From Petrolisthes cinctipes (taxonomy: Eukaryota; Arthropoda; Malacostraca; Decapoda; Porcellanidae), in the NCBI GenBank assembly GCA_033782935.1, contig JAWQEG010000259.1, forward strand, positions 3,388,001 to 3,452,000: a stretch of 64,000 nt of DNA, written 5' to 3'. The position numbers and the translations under genes are program-made. Below the pieces are notes generated by a model. The model was not told the DNA's origin, did not search any database, and saw only the letters and a program-made list of their open reading frames with translations. This document shows positions 51,701 to 63,166 of the stretch, piece by piece; the stretch's first letter is position 1; each line of letters opens with the position of its first letter.

Positions 51701-54211
51701 ATTTGAGATATCGACTTTTTGGCACCTAAAATGTCGATTTTTAGCATGTTTTTAGCCTAAATTTTGAAAATATTCTAGCACTCTGTAGGCATGTACAGAT
51801 TGCTTCTGGGACCCCAAAATATTGAATTTTCGGGTGTTTCGAGCCTGAATTTGAGATATAAACGGGTACAGAAGATACATGCACATATTGACTTTGGGCA
51901 CCAAAAATATCGATTTTCAGCATGTTTTGGGCCTGAATTTTGAATATACTCTAACACGGAGTAGGCATGTACAGATCGCTTCTGGGACACCAAAATATCG
52001 AACTTTCGGGGGTTTAGGGCCAGAATTTGAGATATAAACGGGTACAGAAGATGCATGCACATATCGACTTTTGGGCACCTAAAAGATCGATTTTCAGTAT
52101 GTTTTTGGCCTGTATTTTGAAAATACTCTAACACGGAGTAGGCATGTACAGATACCTTCTGGGACCTCTAAATATCGAATTTTCGGGTGTTTTGGGACTG
52201 AATTTGAGATATCGATTTTTTGGCACCTAAAATGTCGATTTTTAGCATGTTTTTAGCCTAAATTTTGAAAATATTCTAGCACTGTGTAGGCATGTACAGA
52301 TTGCTTCTGGGACCCCAAAATATTGAATTTTCGGGTGTTTTGAGCCTGAATTTGAGATATAAACGGGTACAGAAGATACATGCACATATTGACTTTGGGC
52401 ACCAAAAATATCGATTTTCTGCATGTTTTGGGCCTGAATTTTGAAAATACTCTAACACGGAGTAGGCATGTACAGATCGCTTCTGGGACCCCAAAATATC
52501 TAATTTTCGGGTGTTTAGGGCCAGAATTTGAGATATAAACGGATACAGAAGATGCATGCACATATCGACTTTTGGGCACTTGAAAGATCGATTTTCAGTA
52601 TGTTTTTGGCCTGTATTTTGAAAATACTCTAACACGGAGTAGGCATGTACAGATACCTTCTGGGACCTCTAAATATCGAATTTTCGGGTGTTTTGGGACT
52701 GAATTTGAGATATCGATTTTTTGGCACCTAAAATGTCAATTTTTAGCATGTTTTTAGCCTATATTTTGAAAATATTCTAGCACTGTACAGATTGCTTCTG
52801 GGACCCCAAAATATTGAATTTTTGGGTGTTTTGAGCCTGAATTTGAGATATAAACGGGTACAGAAGATACATGCACATATTGACTTTGGGCATCTAAAAT
52901 ATCGATTTTCAGCATGTTTTGGGCCTGTATTTTGAAAATACTCTAACACGGAATAGGCATGTACAGATTGCTTCTGGGACCCCAAAATATTGAATTTTCG
53001 GGTGTTTTGAGCCTGAATTTGAGATATAAACGGGTACAGAAGATGCATGCACATATCGACTTTTGGGCACCTAAAAGATCGATTTTCAGTATGTTTTGAG
53101 CATGTATTTTGAAAATACTCTAACACGGAGTAGGCATGTACAGATCGCTTCTGGGACCCCTACATGTCGAATTTTCGGGTGTTTTGGGACTGAATTTGAG
53201 ATATCGACTTTTTGGCACCTAAAAGATCGATTTTTAGCATGTTTTTAGCCTATATTTTGAAAATATTCTAGCACTGTACAGATTGCTTCTGGGACCCCAA
53301 AATATTGAATTTTCGGGTGTTTTGAGCCTGAATTTGAGATATAAACGGGTACAGAAGATACATGCACATATTGACTTTGGGCACCAAACATATCGATTTT
53401 CAGCATGTTTTGGGCCTGAATTTTGAAAATACTCTAACACGGAGTAGGCATGTACAGATCGCTTCTGGGACCCCAAAATATCGAATTTTCGGGTGTTTAG
53501 GGCCAGAATTTGAGATATAAACGGGTACAGAAGATGCATGCACATATCGACTTTTGGGCACCTAAAAGATCGATTTTCAGTATGTTTTGAGCATGTATTT
53601 TGAAAATACTCTACCACGGAGTAGGCATGTACAGATCGCTTCTGGGACCCCTAAATATCGAATTTTCGGGTGTTTTGGGACTGAATTTGAGATATCGACT
53701 TTTTGGCATCTAAAAGATCGATTTTTAGCATGTTTTTCGCCTATATTTTGAAAATATTCTAGCACTGTGTAGGCATGTACAGATTGCTTCTGGGACCCCA
53801 AAATATTGAATTTTCGGGTGTTTTGAGCCTGAATTTGAGATATAAACGGGTACAGAAGATACATGCACATATTGACTTTGGGCATCTAAAATATCGATTT
53901 TCAGCATGTTTTGGGCCTGTATTTTGAAAATACTCTAACACTGAGTAGGCATGTACAGATTGCTTCTGGGTCCCCAAAATATTGAATTTTCGGGTGTTTT
54001 GAGCCTGAATTTGAGATATAAACGGGTACTGAAGATGCATGCACATATCGACTTTTGTGCACCTAAAAGATTGATTTTCAGTATGTTTTGAGCATGTATT
54101 TTGAAAATACTCTACCACGGAGTAGGCATGTACAGATCGCTTCTGGGACCCCTAAATATCGAATTTTCGGGTGTTTTGGGACTGAATTTGAGATATCGAC
54201 TTTTTGGCATC
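48741..54211 (+). repeat. 5,471-bp block of 11 trimers, copy 2
   Basis: Every private variant of copy 1 that I checked recurs at +5,471 bp, and I noticed no differences inside the block. The junction lies between about 48,737 and 48,790: GGCATCTAAAAG on its left matches 54,207, and GCACTGAGTAGG on its right matches 43,322 rather than GCACTCTGTAGG at 54,266. Having 11 trimers, an odd number, it puts the alternation of the two trimer types out of step at the join. Confidence 0.92.
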
Positions 54212-57200
54212 TAAAAGATAGATTTTTAGCATGTTTTTAGCCTATATTTTGAAAATATTCTAGCACTCTGTAGGCATGTACAGATTGCTTCTGGGACCCC
54301 AAAATATTGAATTTTCGGGTGTTTTGAGCCTGAATTTGAGATATAAACGGGTACAGAAGATACATGCACATATTGACTTTGGGCACCAAAAATATCGATT
54401 TTCAGCATGTTTTGGGCCTGAATTTTGAAAATACTCTAACACGGAGTAGGCAGGTACAGATCGCTTCTGGGACCCCAAAATATCGAATTATCGGGTGTTT
54501 TATGGCCAGAATTTGAGATATTAAAGGGTACAGAAGATGCATGCACATATCGACTTTTGGGCACCTAAAAGATCGATTTTCAGCATGTTTTGGGCCTGTA
54601 TTTTGAAAATACTCTAACACTGAGTAGGCATGTACAGATTGCTTCTGGGACCTCTAAATATCGAATTTTCGAGTGTTTTGGGACTGAATTTGAGATATCG
54701 ATTTTTTGGCACCTAAAATGTCGATTTTTAGCATGTTTTTAGCCTATATTTTGAAAATATTCTAGCACTGTGTAGGCATGTACAGATTGCTTCTGGGACC
54801 CCAAAATATTGAATTTTCCGGTGTTTTGAGCCTGAATTTGAGATATAAACGGGTAGAGAAGATACATGCACATATTGACTTTGGGCACCAAAAATATCGA
54901 TTTTCAGCATGTTTTGGGCCAGAATTTTGAAAATACTTTAACACGGAATAGGCATGTACAGATCGCTTCTGGGACCCCAAAATATCGAATTTTCGGGTGT
55001 TTAGGGCCAGAATTTGAGATATAAACGGGTACAGAAGATGCATGCACATATCGACTTTTGGGCACCTAAAAGATCGATTTTCAGCATGTTTTGGGTCTGT
55101 ATTTTAAAAAAAATACTTTAACACTGAGTAGGCATGTACAGATTGAATCTGGGACCCCAAAATATTGAATTTTCGGGTGTTTTGAGCCTGAATTTGAGAT
55201 ATAAACGGGTACTGAAGATGCATGCACATATCGACTTTTGTGCACCTAAAAGATCGATTTTCAGTATGTTTTGAGCATGTATTTTGAAAATACTCTAACA
55301 CGGAGTAGGCATGTACAGATCGCTTCTGGGACCCCAAAATATCGAATTTTCGGGTGTTTTGGGACTGAATTTGAGATATCGACTTTTTGGCACCTAAAAG
55401 ATCGATTTTTAGCATGTTTTTAGCCTATATTTTGAAAATATTCTAGCACTGTACAGATTGCTTCTGGGACCCCAAAATATTGAATTTTCGGGTGTTTTGA
55501 GCCTGAATTTGAGATATAAACGGGTACAGAAGATACATGCACATATTGACTTTGGGCACCAAACATATCGATTTTCAGCATGTTTTGGGCCTGAATTTTG
55601 AAAATACTCTAACACGGAGTAGGCATGTACAGATCGCTTCTGGGACCCCAAAATATCGAATTTTCGGGTGTTTAGGGCCAGAATTTGAGATATAAACGGG
55701 TACAGAAGATGCTTGCACATATCGACTTTTGGGCACCTAAAAGATCGATTTTCAGTATGTTTTTGGCCTGTATTTTGAAAATACTCTAACACGGAGTAGG
55801 CATGTACAGATACCTTCTGGGACCTCTAAATATCGAATTTTCGGGTGTTTTGGGACTGAATTTGAGATATCGATTTTTTGGCACCTAAAATGTCGATTTT
55901 TAGCATGTTTTTAGCCTATATTTTGAAAATATTCTAGCACTGTGTAGGCATGTACAGATTGCTTCTGGGACCCCAAAATATTGAATTTTCGGGTGTTTTG
56001 AGCCTGAATTTGAGATATAAACGGGTACAGAAGATACATGCACATATTGACTTTGGGCATCTAAAATATCGATTTTCAGCATGTTTTGGGCCTGTATTTT
56101 GAAAATACTCTAACACTGAGTAGGCATGTACAGATTGCTTCTGGGACCCCAAAATATTGAATTTTCGGGTGTTTTGAGCCTGAATTTGAGATATAAACGG
56201 GTACTGAAGATGCATGCACATATCGACTTTTGTGCACCTGAAAGATCGATTTTCAGTATGTTTTGAGCATGTATTTTGAAAATACTCTAACACGGAGTAG
56301 GCATGTACAGATCGCTTCTGGGACCCCTAAATATCGAATTTTCGGGTGTTTTGGGACTGAATTTCAGATATCGACTTTTTGGCACCTAAAAGATCGATTT
56401 TTAGCATGTTTTTAGCCTATATTTTGAAAATATTATAGCACTCTGTAGGCATGTACAGATTGCTTCTGGGACCCCAAAATATTTAATTTTCGGGTGTTTT
56501 GAGCCTTAATTTGAGATATAAACGGGTACTGAAGATGCATGCACATATCGACTTTTGTGCACCTAAAAGATCGATTTTCAGTATGTTTTGAGCATGTATT
56601 TTGAAAATACTCTAACACGGAGTAGGCATGTACAGATCGCTTCTGGGACCCCTAAATATCGAATTTTCGGGTGTTTTGGGACTGAATTTGAGATATCGAC
56701 TTTTTGGCACCTAAAAGATCGATTTTTAGCATGTTTTTAGCCTATATTTTAAAAATATTCTAGCACTGGGTACTGAAGATGCATGCACATATCGACTTTT
56801 GTGCACCTAAAAGATCGATTTTCAGCATGTTTTGGTAATGAATTTTGAAAATACTCTAACACGGAGTAGGCATGTACAGATCGCTTCTGGGACCCCAAAA
56901 TATCGAATTTTCGGGTGTTTTGGGCCAGAATTTGAGATATAAACGGGTACAGAAGATGCATGCACATATCGACTTTTGGGCACCTAAAAGATCGATTTTC
57001 AGTATGTTTTTGGCCTGTATTTTGAAAATACTCTAACACGGAGTAGGCATGTACAGATACCTTCTGGGACCTCTAAATATCGAATTTTCGGGTGTTTTGG
57101 GACTGAATTTGAGATATCGATTTTTTGGCACCTAAAATATCGATTTTTAGCATGTTTTTAGCCTATTTTTTGAAAATATTCTAGCACTGAGTAGGCATGT

Positions 57201-58840
57201 ACAGATTGCTTCTGGGACCCCAAAATATTGAATTTTCGGGTGTTTTGAGCCTGAATTTGAGATATCGATTTTTTGGCACCTAAAATGTCGATTTTTAGCA
57301 TGTTTTAAGCCTATATTTTGAAAATATTCTAGCACTGTGTAGGCATGTACAGATTGCTTCTGGGACCCCAAAATATTGAATTTTCGGGTGTTTTGAGCCT
57401 GAATTTGAGATATAAACGGGTACAGAAGATACATGCACATATTGACTTTGGGCACCAAAAATATCGATTTTCAGCATGTTTTGGGCCTGAATTTTGAAAA
57501 TACTTTAACACGGAGTAGGCATGTACAGATCGCTTCTGGGACCCCAAAATATCGAATTTTCGGGTGTTTAGGGCCAGAATTTGAGATATAAACGGGTACA
57601 GAAGATGCATGCACATATCGACTTTTGGGCACCTAAAAGATCGATTTTCAGTATGTTTTGAGCATGTATTTTGAAAATACTCTAACACGGAGTAGGCATG
57701 TACAGATACCTTCTGGGACCTCTAAATATCGAATTTTCGGGTGTTTTGGGACTGAATTTGAGATATCGATTTTTTGGCACCTAAAATGTCGATTTTTAGC
57801 ATGTTTTTAGCCTATATTTTGAAAATGTTCCAGCACTGTCTAGGCATGTACAGATTGCTTCTGGGACCCCAAAATATTGAATTTTTGGGTGTTTTGAGCC
57901 TGAATTTGAGATATAAACGGGTACAGAAGATACATGCACATATTGACTTTGGGCATCTAAAATATCAATTTTCAGCATGTTTTGGGCCTGTATTTTGAAA
58001 ATACTCTAACACGGAGTAGGCATGTACAGATTGCTTCTGGGATCCCAAAATATTGAATTTTCGGGTGTTTTGAGCCTGAATTTGAGATATAAACGGGAAC
58101 TGAAGATGCATGCACATATCGACTTTTGTGCACCTAAAAGATCGATTTTCAGTATGTTTTGAGCATGTATTTTGAAAATACTCTAACACGGAGTAGGCAT
58201 GTACAGATCGCTTCTGGGACCCCTAAATATCGAATTTTCGTGTGTTTTGGGTCTGAATTTGAGATATCGACTTTTTGGCACCTAAAAGATCGATTTTTAG
58301 CATGTTTTTAGCCTATATTTTGAAAATATTCTAGCACTGAGTAGGCATGTACAAATTGCTTCTGGGACCCCAAAATATTGAATTTTCGGGTGTTTTGAGG
58401 CTGAATTTGAGATATAAACGGGTACAGAAGATACATGCACATATTGACTTTGGGCACCAAAAATATCGATTTTCAGCATGTTTTGGGCCTGAATTTTGAA
58501 AATACTCTAACACGGAGTAGGCATGTACAGATCGCTTCTGGGACCCCAAAATATCGAATTTTCGGGTGTTTTCAGCCTGAATTTGAGATATAAACAGGTA
58601 CTGAAGATGCATGCACATATCGACTTTTGTGCACCTAAAAGATCGATTTTCAGTATGTTTTGAGCATGTATTTTGAAAATACTCTAACACGAAGTAGGCA
58701 TGTACAGATCGCTTCTGGGACCCCTAAATATCGAATTTTCGGGTGTTTTGGGACTGAATTTGAGATATCGACTTTTTGGCACCTAAAAGATCGATTTTTA
58801 GCATGTTTTTAGCCTATATTTTGAAAATATTCTAGCACTG
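54212..58840 (+). repeat. Diverse hexamer region with deletions and hybrid monomers
   Basis: Trimers here do not form an obvious recent block. Oddities include an A run in GTATTTTAAAAAAAATAC (about 55,100), GATTGAATCTGGG for GATTGCTTCTGGG (55,141), a deletion of about 80 bp giving GCACTGGGTACTGAAG (56,764), TTTTGGTAATGAATTTTG (about 56,830) and an A/C hybrid short monomer (about 57,190-57,340). Each is seen once in the window. No gene is visible. Confidence 0.8.
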
Positions 58841-60166
58841 TACAGATTGCTTCTGGGACCCCAAAATATTGAATTTTCGGGTGTTTTGAGCCTGAATTTG
58901 AGATATAAACGGGTACAGAAGATACATGCACATATTGACTTTGGGCATCTAAAATATCGATTTTCAGCATGTTTTTAGCCTAAATTTTGAAAATACTCTA
59001 GCACTGTGTAGGCATGTACAGATTGCTTCTGGGACCCCAAAATATTGAATTTTCGGGGGTTTAGGGCCAGAATTTGAGATATAAACGGGTACAGAAGATG
59101 CATGCACATATCGACTTTTGGGCACCTAAAAGATCGATTTTCAGTATGTTTTTGGCCTGTATTTTGAAAATACTCTAACACGGAGTAGGCATGTACAGAT
59201 ACCTTCTGGGACCTCTAAATATCGAATTTTCGGGTGTTTTGGGACTGAATTTGAGATATCGATTTTTTGGCACCTAAAATGTCGATTTTTAGCATGTTTT
59301 TAGTATAAATTTTGAAAATATTCTAGCACTGTGTAGGCATGTACAGATTGCTTCTGGGACCCCAAAATATTGAATTTTCGGGTGTTTTGAGCCTGAATTT
59401 GAGATATAAACGGGTACAGAAGTTACATGCACATATTGACTTTGGGCATCTAAAATATCGATTTTCAGCATGTTTTGGGCCTGTATTTTGAAAATACTCT
59501 AACACTGAGTAGGCATGTACAGATTGCTTCTGGGACCCCAAAATATTGAATTTTCGGGTGTTTTGAGCCTGAATTTGAGATATAAACGGGTACTGAAGAT
59601 GCATGCACATATCGACTTTTGTGCACCTAAAAGATCGATTTTCAGTATGTTTTGAGCATGTATTTTGAAAATACTCTAACACGGAGTAGGCATGTACAGA
59701 TCGCTTCTGGGACCCCTAAATATCGAATTTTCGGGTGTTTTGGGACTGAATTTGAGATATCGACTTTTTGGCACCTAAAAGATCGATTTTTAGCATGTTT
59801 TTAGCCTATTTTTTGAAAATATTCTAGCACTGAGTAGGCATGTACAGATTGCTTCTGGGACCCCAAAATATTGAATTTTCGGGTGTTTTGAGCCTGAATT
59901 TGAGATATAAACGGGTACAGAAGATACATGCACATATTGACTTTGGGCACCAAAAATATCGATTTTCAGCATGTTTTGGGCCTGAATTTTTAAAATACTC
60001 TAACACGGAGTAGGCATGTACAGATACCTTCTGGGACCTCTAAATATCGAATTTTCGGGTGTTTTGGGACTGAATTTGAGTTATCGATTTTTTGGCACCT
60101 AAAATGTCGATTTTTAGCATGTTTTTAGCCTAAATTTTGAAAATATTCTGGCACTGTGTAGGCATG
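58841..60166 (+). repeat. 1,326-bp block, copy 1
   Basis: Includes an A'/C hybrid (TTTTTAGCCTAAATTTTG with ACTCTAGCACTG, about 58,973), GGGGGTTTAGGGCC (about 59,057), TTTTTAGTATAAATTTTG (about 59,298) and AGAAGTTACATGC (about 59,420). All recur at +1,326 bp. Confidence 0.86.
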
Positions 60167-61348
60167 TACAGATTGCTTCTGGGACCCCAAAATATTGAAT
60201 TTTCGGGTGTTTTGAGCCTGAATTTGAGATATAAACGGGTACAGAAGATACATGCACATATTGACTTTGGGCATCTAAAATATCGATTTTCAGCATGTTT
60301 TTAGCCTAAATTTTGAAAATACTCTAGCACTGTGTAGGCATGTACAGATTGCTTCTGGGACCCCAAAATATTGAATTTTCGGGGGTTTAGGGCCAGAATT
60401 TGAGATATAAACGGGTACAGAAGATGCATGCACATATCGACTTTTGGGCACCTAAAAGATCGATTTTCAGTATGTTTTTGGCCTGTATTTTGAAAATACT
60501 CTAACACGGAGTAGGCATGTACAGATACCTTCTGGGACCTCTAAATATCGAATTTTCGGGTGTTTTGGGACTGAATTTGAGATATCGATTTTTTGGCACC
60601 TAAAATGTCGATTTTTAGCATGTTTTTAGTATAAATTTTGAAAATATTCTAGCACTGTGTAGGCATGTACAGATTGCTTCTGGGACCCCAAAATATTGAA
60701 TTTTCGGGTGTTTTGAGCCTGAATTTGAGATATAAACGGGTACAGAAGTTACATGCACATATTGACTTTGGGCATCTAAAATATCGATTTTCAGCATGTT
60801 TTGGGCCTGTATTTTGAAAATACTCTAACACTGAGTAGGCATGTACAGATTGCTTCTGGGACCCCAAAATATTGAATTTTCGGGTGTTTTGAGCCTGAAT
60901 TTGAGATATAAACGGGTACTGAAGATGCATGCACATATCGACTTTTGTGCACCTAAAAGATCGATTTTCAGTATGTTTTGAGCATGTATTTTGAAAATAC
61001 TCTAACACGGAGTAGGCATGTACAGATCGCTTCTGGGACCCCTAAATATCGAATTTTCGGGTGTTTTGGGACTGAATTTGAGATATCGACTTTTTGGCAC
61101 CTAAAAGATCGATTTTTAGCATGTTTTTAGCCTATTTTTTGAAAATATTCTAGCACTGAGTAGGCATGTACAGATTGCTTCTGGGACCCCAAAATATTGA
61201 ATTTTCGGGTGTTTTGAGCCTGAATTTGAGATATAAACGGGTACAGAAGATACATGCACATATTGACTTTGGGCACCAAAAATATCGATTTTCAGCATGT
61301 TTTGGGCCTGAATTTTTAAAATACTCTAACACGGAGTAGGCATGTACA
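60167..61348 (+). repeat. 1,326-bp block, copy 2 (partial)
   Basis: Follows copy 1 up to about 61,348. There copy 1 continues with a C monomer (GATACCTTCT) while this copy continues with C' (GATCGCTTCT). A further shared segment, GAGTTATCGATTTTTTGG with ATTCTGGCACTG, links about 60,080 and 61,730 at an offset of 1,650 bp. Confidence 0.85.
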
Positions 61349-62489
61349 GATCGCTTCTGGGACCCCTAAATATCGAATTTTCGGGTGTTTTGGGACTGAA
61401 TTTGAGATATCGACTTTTTGGCACCTAAAAGATCGATTTTTAGCATGTTTTTAGCCTATATTTTGAAAATATTCTAGCACTGAGTAGGCATGTACAGATT
61501 TCTTCTGGGACCCCAAAATATTGAATTTTCGGGTGTTTTGAGCCTGAATTTGAGATATAAACGGGTACAGAAGATACATGCACATATTGACTTTGGGCAC
61601 CAAAAATATCGATTTTCAGTATGTTTTGGGCCTGTATTTTGAAAATACTCTAACACGGAGTAGGCATGTACAGATACCTTCTGGGACCTCTAAATATCGA
61701 ATTTTCGGGTGTTTTGGGACTGAATTTGAGTTATCGATTTTTTGGCACCTAAAATGTCGATTTTTAGCATGTTTTTAGCCTAAATTTTGAAAATATTCTG
61801 GCACTGTGTAGGCATGTACAGATTGCTTCTGGGACCCCAAAATATTGAATTTTCGGGTGTTTTGAGCCTGAATTTGAGATATAAACGGGTACAGAAGATA
61901 CATGCACATATTGACTTTGGGCATCTAAAATATCGATTTTCAGCATGTTTTGGGCCTGTATTTTGAAAATACTCTAACACTGAGTAGGCATGTACAGATT
62001 GCTTCTGGGACCCCAAAATATTGAATTTTCGGGTGTTTTGAGCCTGAATTTGAGATATAAACGGGTACAGAAGATACATGCACATATTGACTTTGGGCAC
62101 CAAAAAGATCGATTTTCAGCATGTTTTGGGCCTGAATTTTGAAAATACTCTAACACGGAGTAGGCATGTACAGATCGCTTCTGGGACCCCAAAATATCGA
62201 ATTTTCGGGTGTTTAGGGCCAGAATTTGAGATATAAACGGGTACAGAAGATGCATGCACATATCGACTTTTGGGCACCTAAAAGATCGATTTTCAGTATG
62301 TTTTTGGCCTGTATTTTGAAAATACTCTAACACGGAGTAGGCATGTACAGATACCTTCTGGGACCTCTAAATATCGAATTTTCGGGTGATTTGGGACTGA
62401 ATTTGAGATATCGATTTTTTGGCACCTAAAATGTCGATTTTTAGCATGTTTTTAGCCTAAATTTTGAAAATATTCTAGCACTGTGTAGG

Positions 62490-62665
62490 CATGTACAGAT
62501 TGCTTCTGGGACCCCAAAATATTGAATTTTCGGGTGTTTTGAGCCTGAATTTGAGATATAAACGGGTACAGAAGATACATGCACATATTGACTTTGGGCA
62601 TCTAAAATATCGATTTTCAGCATGTTTTGGGCCTGTATTTTGAAAATACTCTAACACTGAGTAGG
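62490..62665 (+). repeat. Monomer type A' (176 bp, long)
   Basis: First long monomer of the prime trimer. It has GATTGCTTCTGGGACCCC at the start, TTTTGAGCCTGAATTTGAG in the first half, and AGATACATGCACATATTGAC then GGGCATCTAAAATATCG at the start of the second half. The tail is GGGCCTGTATTTTG and usually CACTGAG. It normally follows the short monomer C, through GCACTGTGTAGG. It differs from type A mainly by CATCT against CACCA and GTATT against GAATT. Confidence 0.9.
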
Positions 62666-62842
62666 CATGTACAGATTGCTTATGGGACCCCAAAATATTG
62701 AATTTTCGGGTGTTTTGAGCCTGAATTTGAGATATAAACGGGTACTGAAGATGCATGCACATATCGACTTTTGTGCACCTAAAAGATCGATTTTCAGTAT
62801 GTTTTGAGCATGTATTTTGAAAATACTCTAACACGGAGTAGG
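62666..62842 (+). repeat. Monomer type B' (177 bp, long)
   Basis: Second long monomer of the prime trimer. Its diagnostic bases are GGGTACTGAAGATGCATGCA, CGACTTTTGTGCACC, AAAAGATCG and TATGTTTTGAGCATGTATTT. It contains the palindrome TGCATGCA. It is one base longer than A because of an extra T in the run at the start of the second half. It normally lies between A' and C'. This copy carries a private variant, GCTTATGGG for GCTTCTGGG. Confidence 0.9.
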
Positions 62843-62990
62843 CATGTACAGATCGCTTCTAGGACCCCTAAATATCGAATTTTCGGGTGTTTTGGGACTG
62901 AATTTGAGATATCGACTTTTTGGCACCTAAAAGATCGATTTTTAGCATGTTTTTAGCCTATATTTTGAAAATATTCTAGCACTGAGTAGG
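62843..62990 (+). repeat. Monomer type C' (148 bp, short)
   Basis: Short monomer of the prime trimer. It has GATCGCTTCT, GACCCCTAAATATCG, TTTTGGGACTGAAT, then GAGATATCGACTTTTTGGC and the tail TTAGCCTATATTTTG with ATTCTAGCACTG. Against B' it lacks the 29 bp that run from AAACGGG to CACATAT, so GAGATAT joins directly to CGACT near position 62,912. C' is followed either by GAGTAGGCATG, as here, or by the 10-bp-deleted junction GCACTGTACAG. Confidence 0.92.
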
Positions 62991-63078
62991 CATGTACAGA
63001 TTGCTTCTGGGACCCCAAAATATTGAATTTTCGGGTGTTTTGAGCCTGAATTTGAGATATAAACGGGTACAGAAGATA
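62991..63078 (+). repeat. 88-bp half-unit h1 of monomer A
   Basis: Upstream half of the monomer. It aligns base-for-base with the following 88 bp, with 58 identities in 88 columns and no gaps in my hand alignment of the first A monomer of the window. The best block is TGTTTTGRGCCTGAATTT, with 17 of 18 bases shared. It also holds TATAAACGGG near its end, a segment absent from the short monomers. Confidence 0.85.
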
Positions 63079-63166
63079 CATGCACATATTGACTTTGGGC
63101 ACCAAAAATATCGATTTTCAGCATGTTTTGGGCCTGAATTTTGAAAATACTCTAACACGGAGTAGG
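63079..63166 (+). repeat. 88-bp half-unit h2 of monomer A
   Basis: Downstream half of the monomer, paralogous to h1. Shared landmarks in the same order and at the same spacing are CATGYACAKATTG, CTTYTGGG, ACC, AAAATATYGA, TGTTTTGRGCCTGAATTT and a GGAG-like end. In B monomers this half is 89 bp because of one extra T. The most diverged columns lie at the downstream end of the two halves, columns 72-88. Confidence 0.85.

Larger units (their letters stand above)
62991..63166 (+). repeat. Monomer type A (176 bp, long)
   Basis: First long monomer of the other trimer. It resembles A' but has GGGCACCAAAAATATCG and GGGCCTGAATTTTG, and its end is ACACGGAGTAGG. It is the clearest monomer for seeing the internal dimer: CATGTACAGATTG at 62,991 and CATGCACATATTG at 63,079 start two 88-bp halves that align without gaps. 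Confidence 0.92.
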
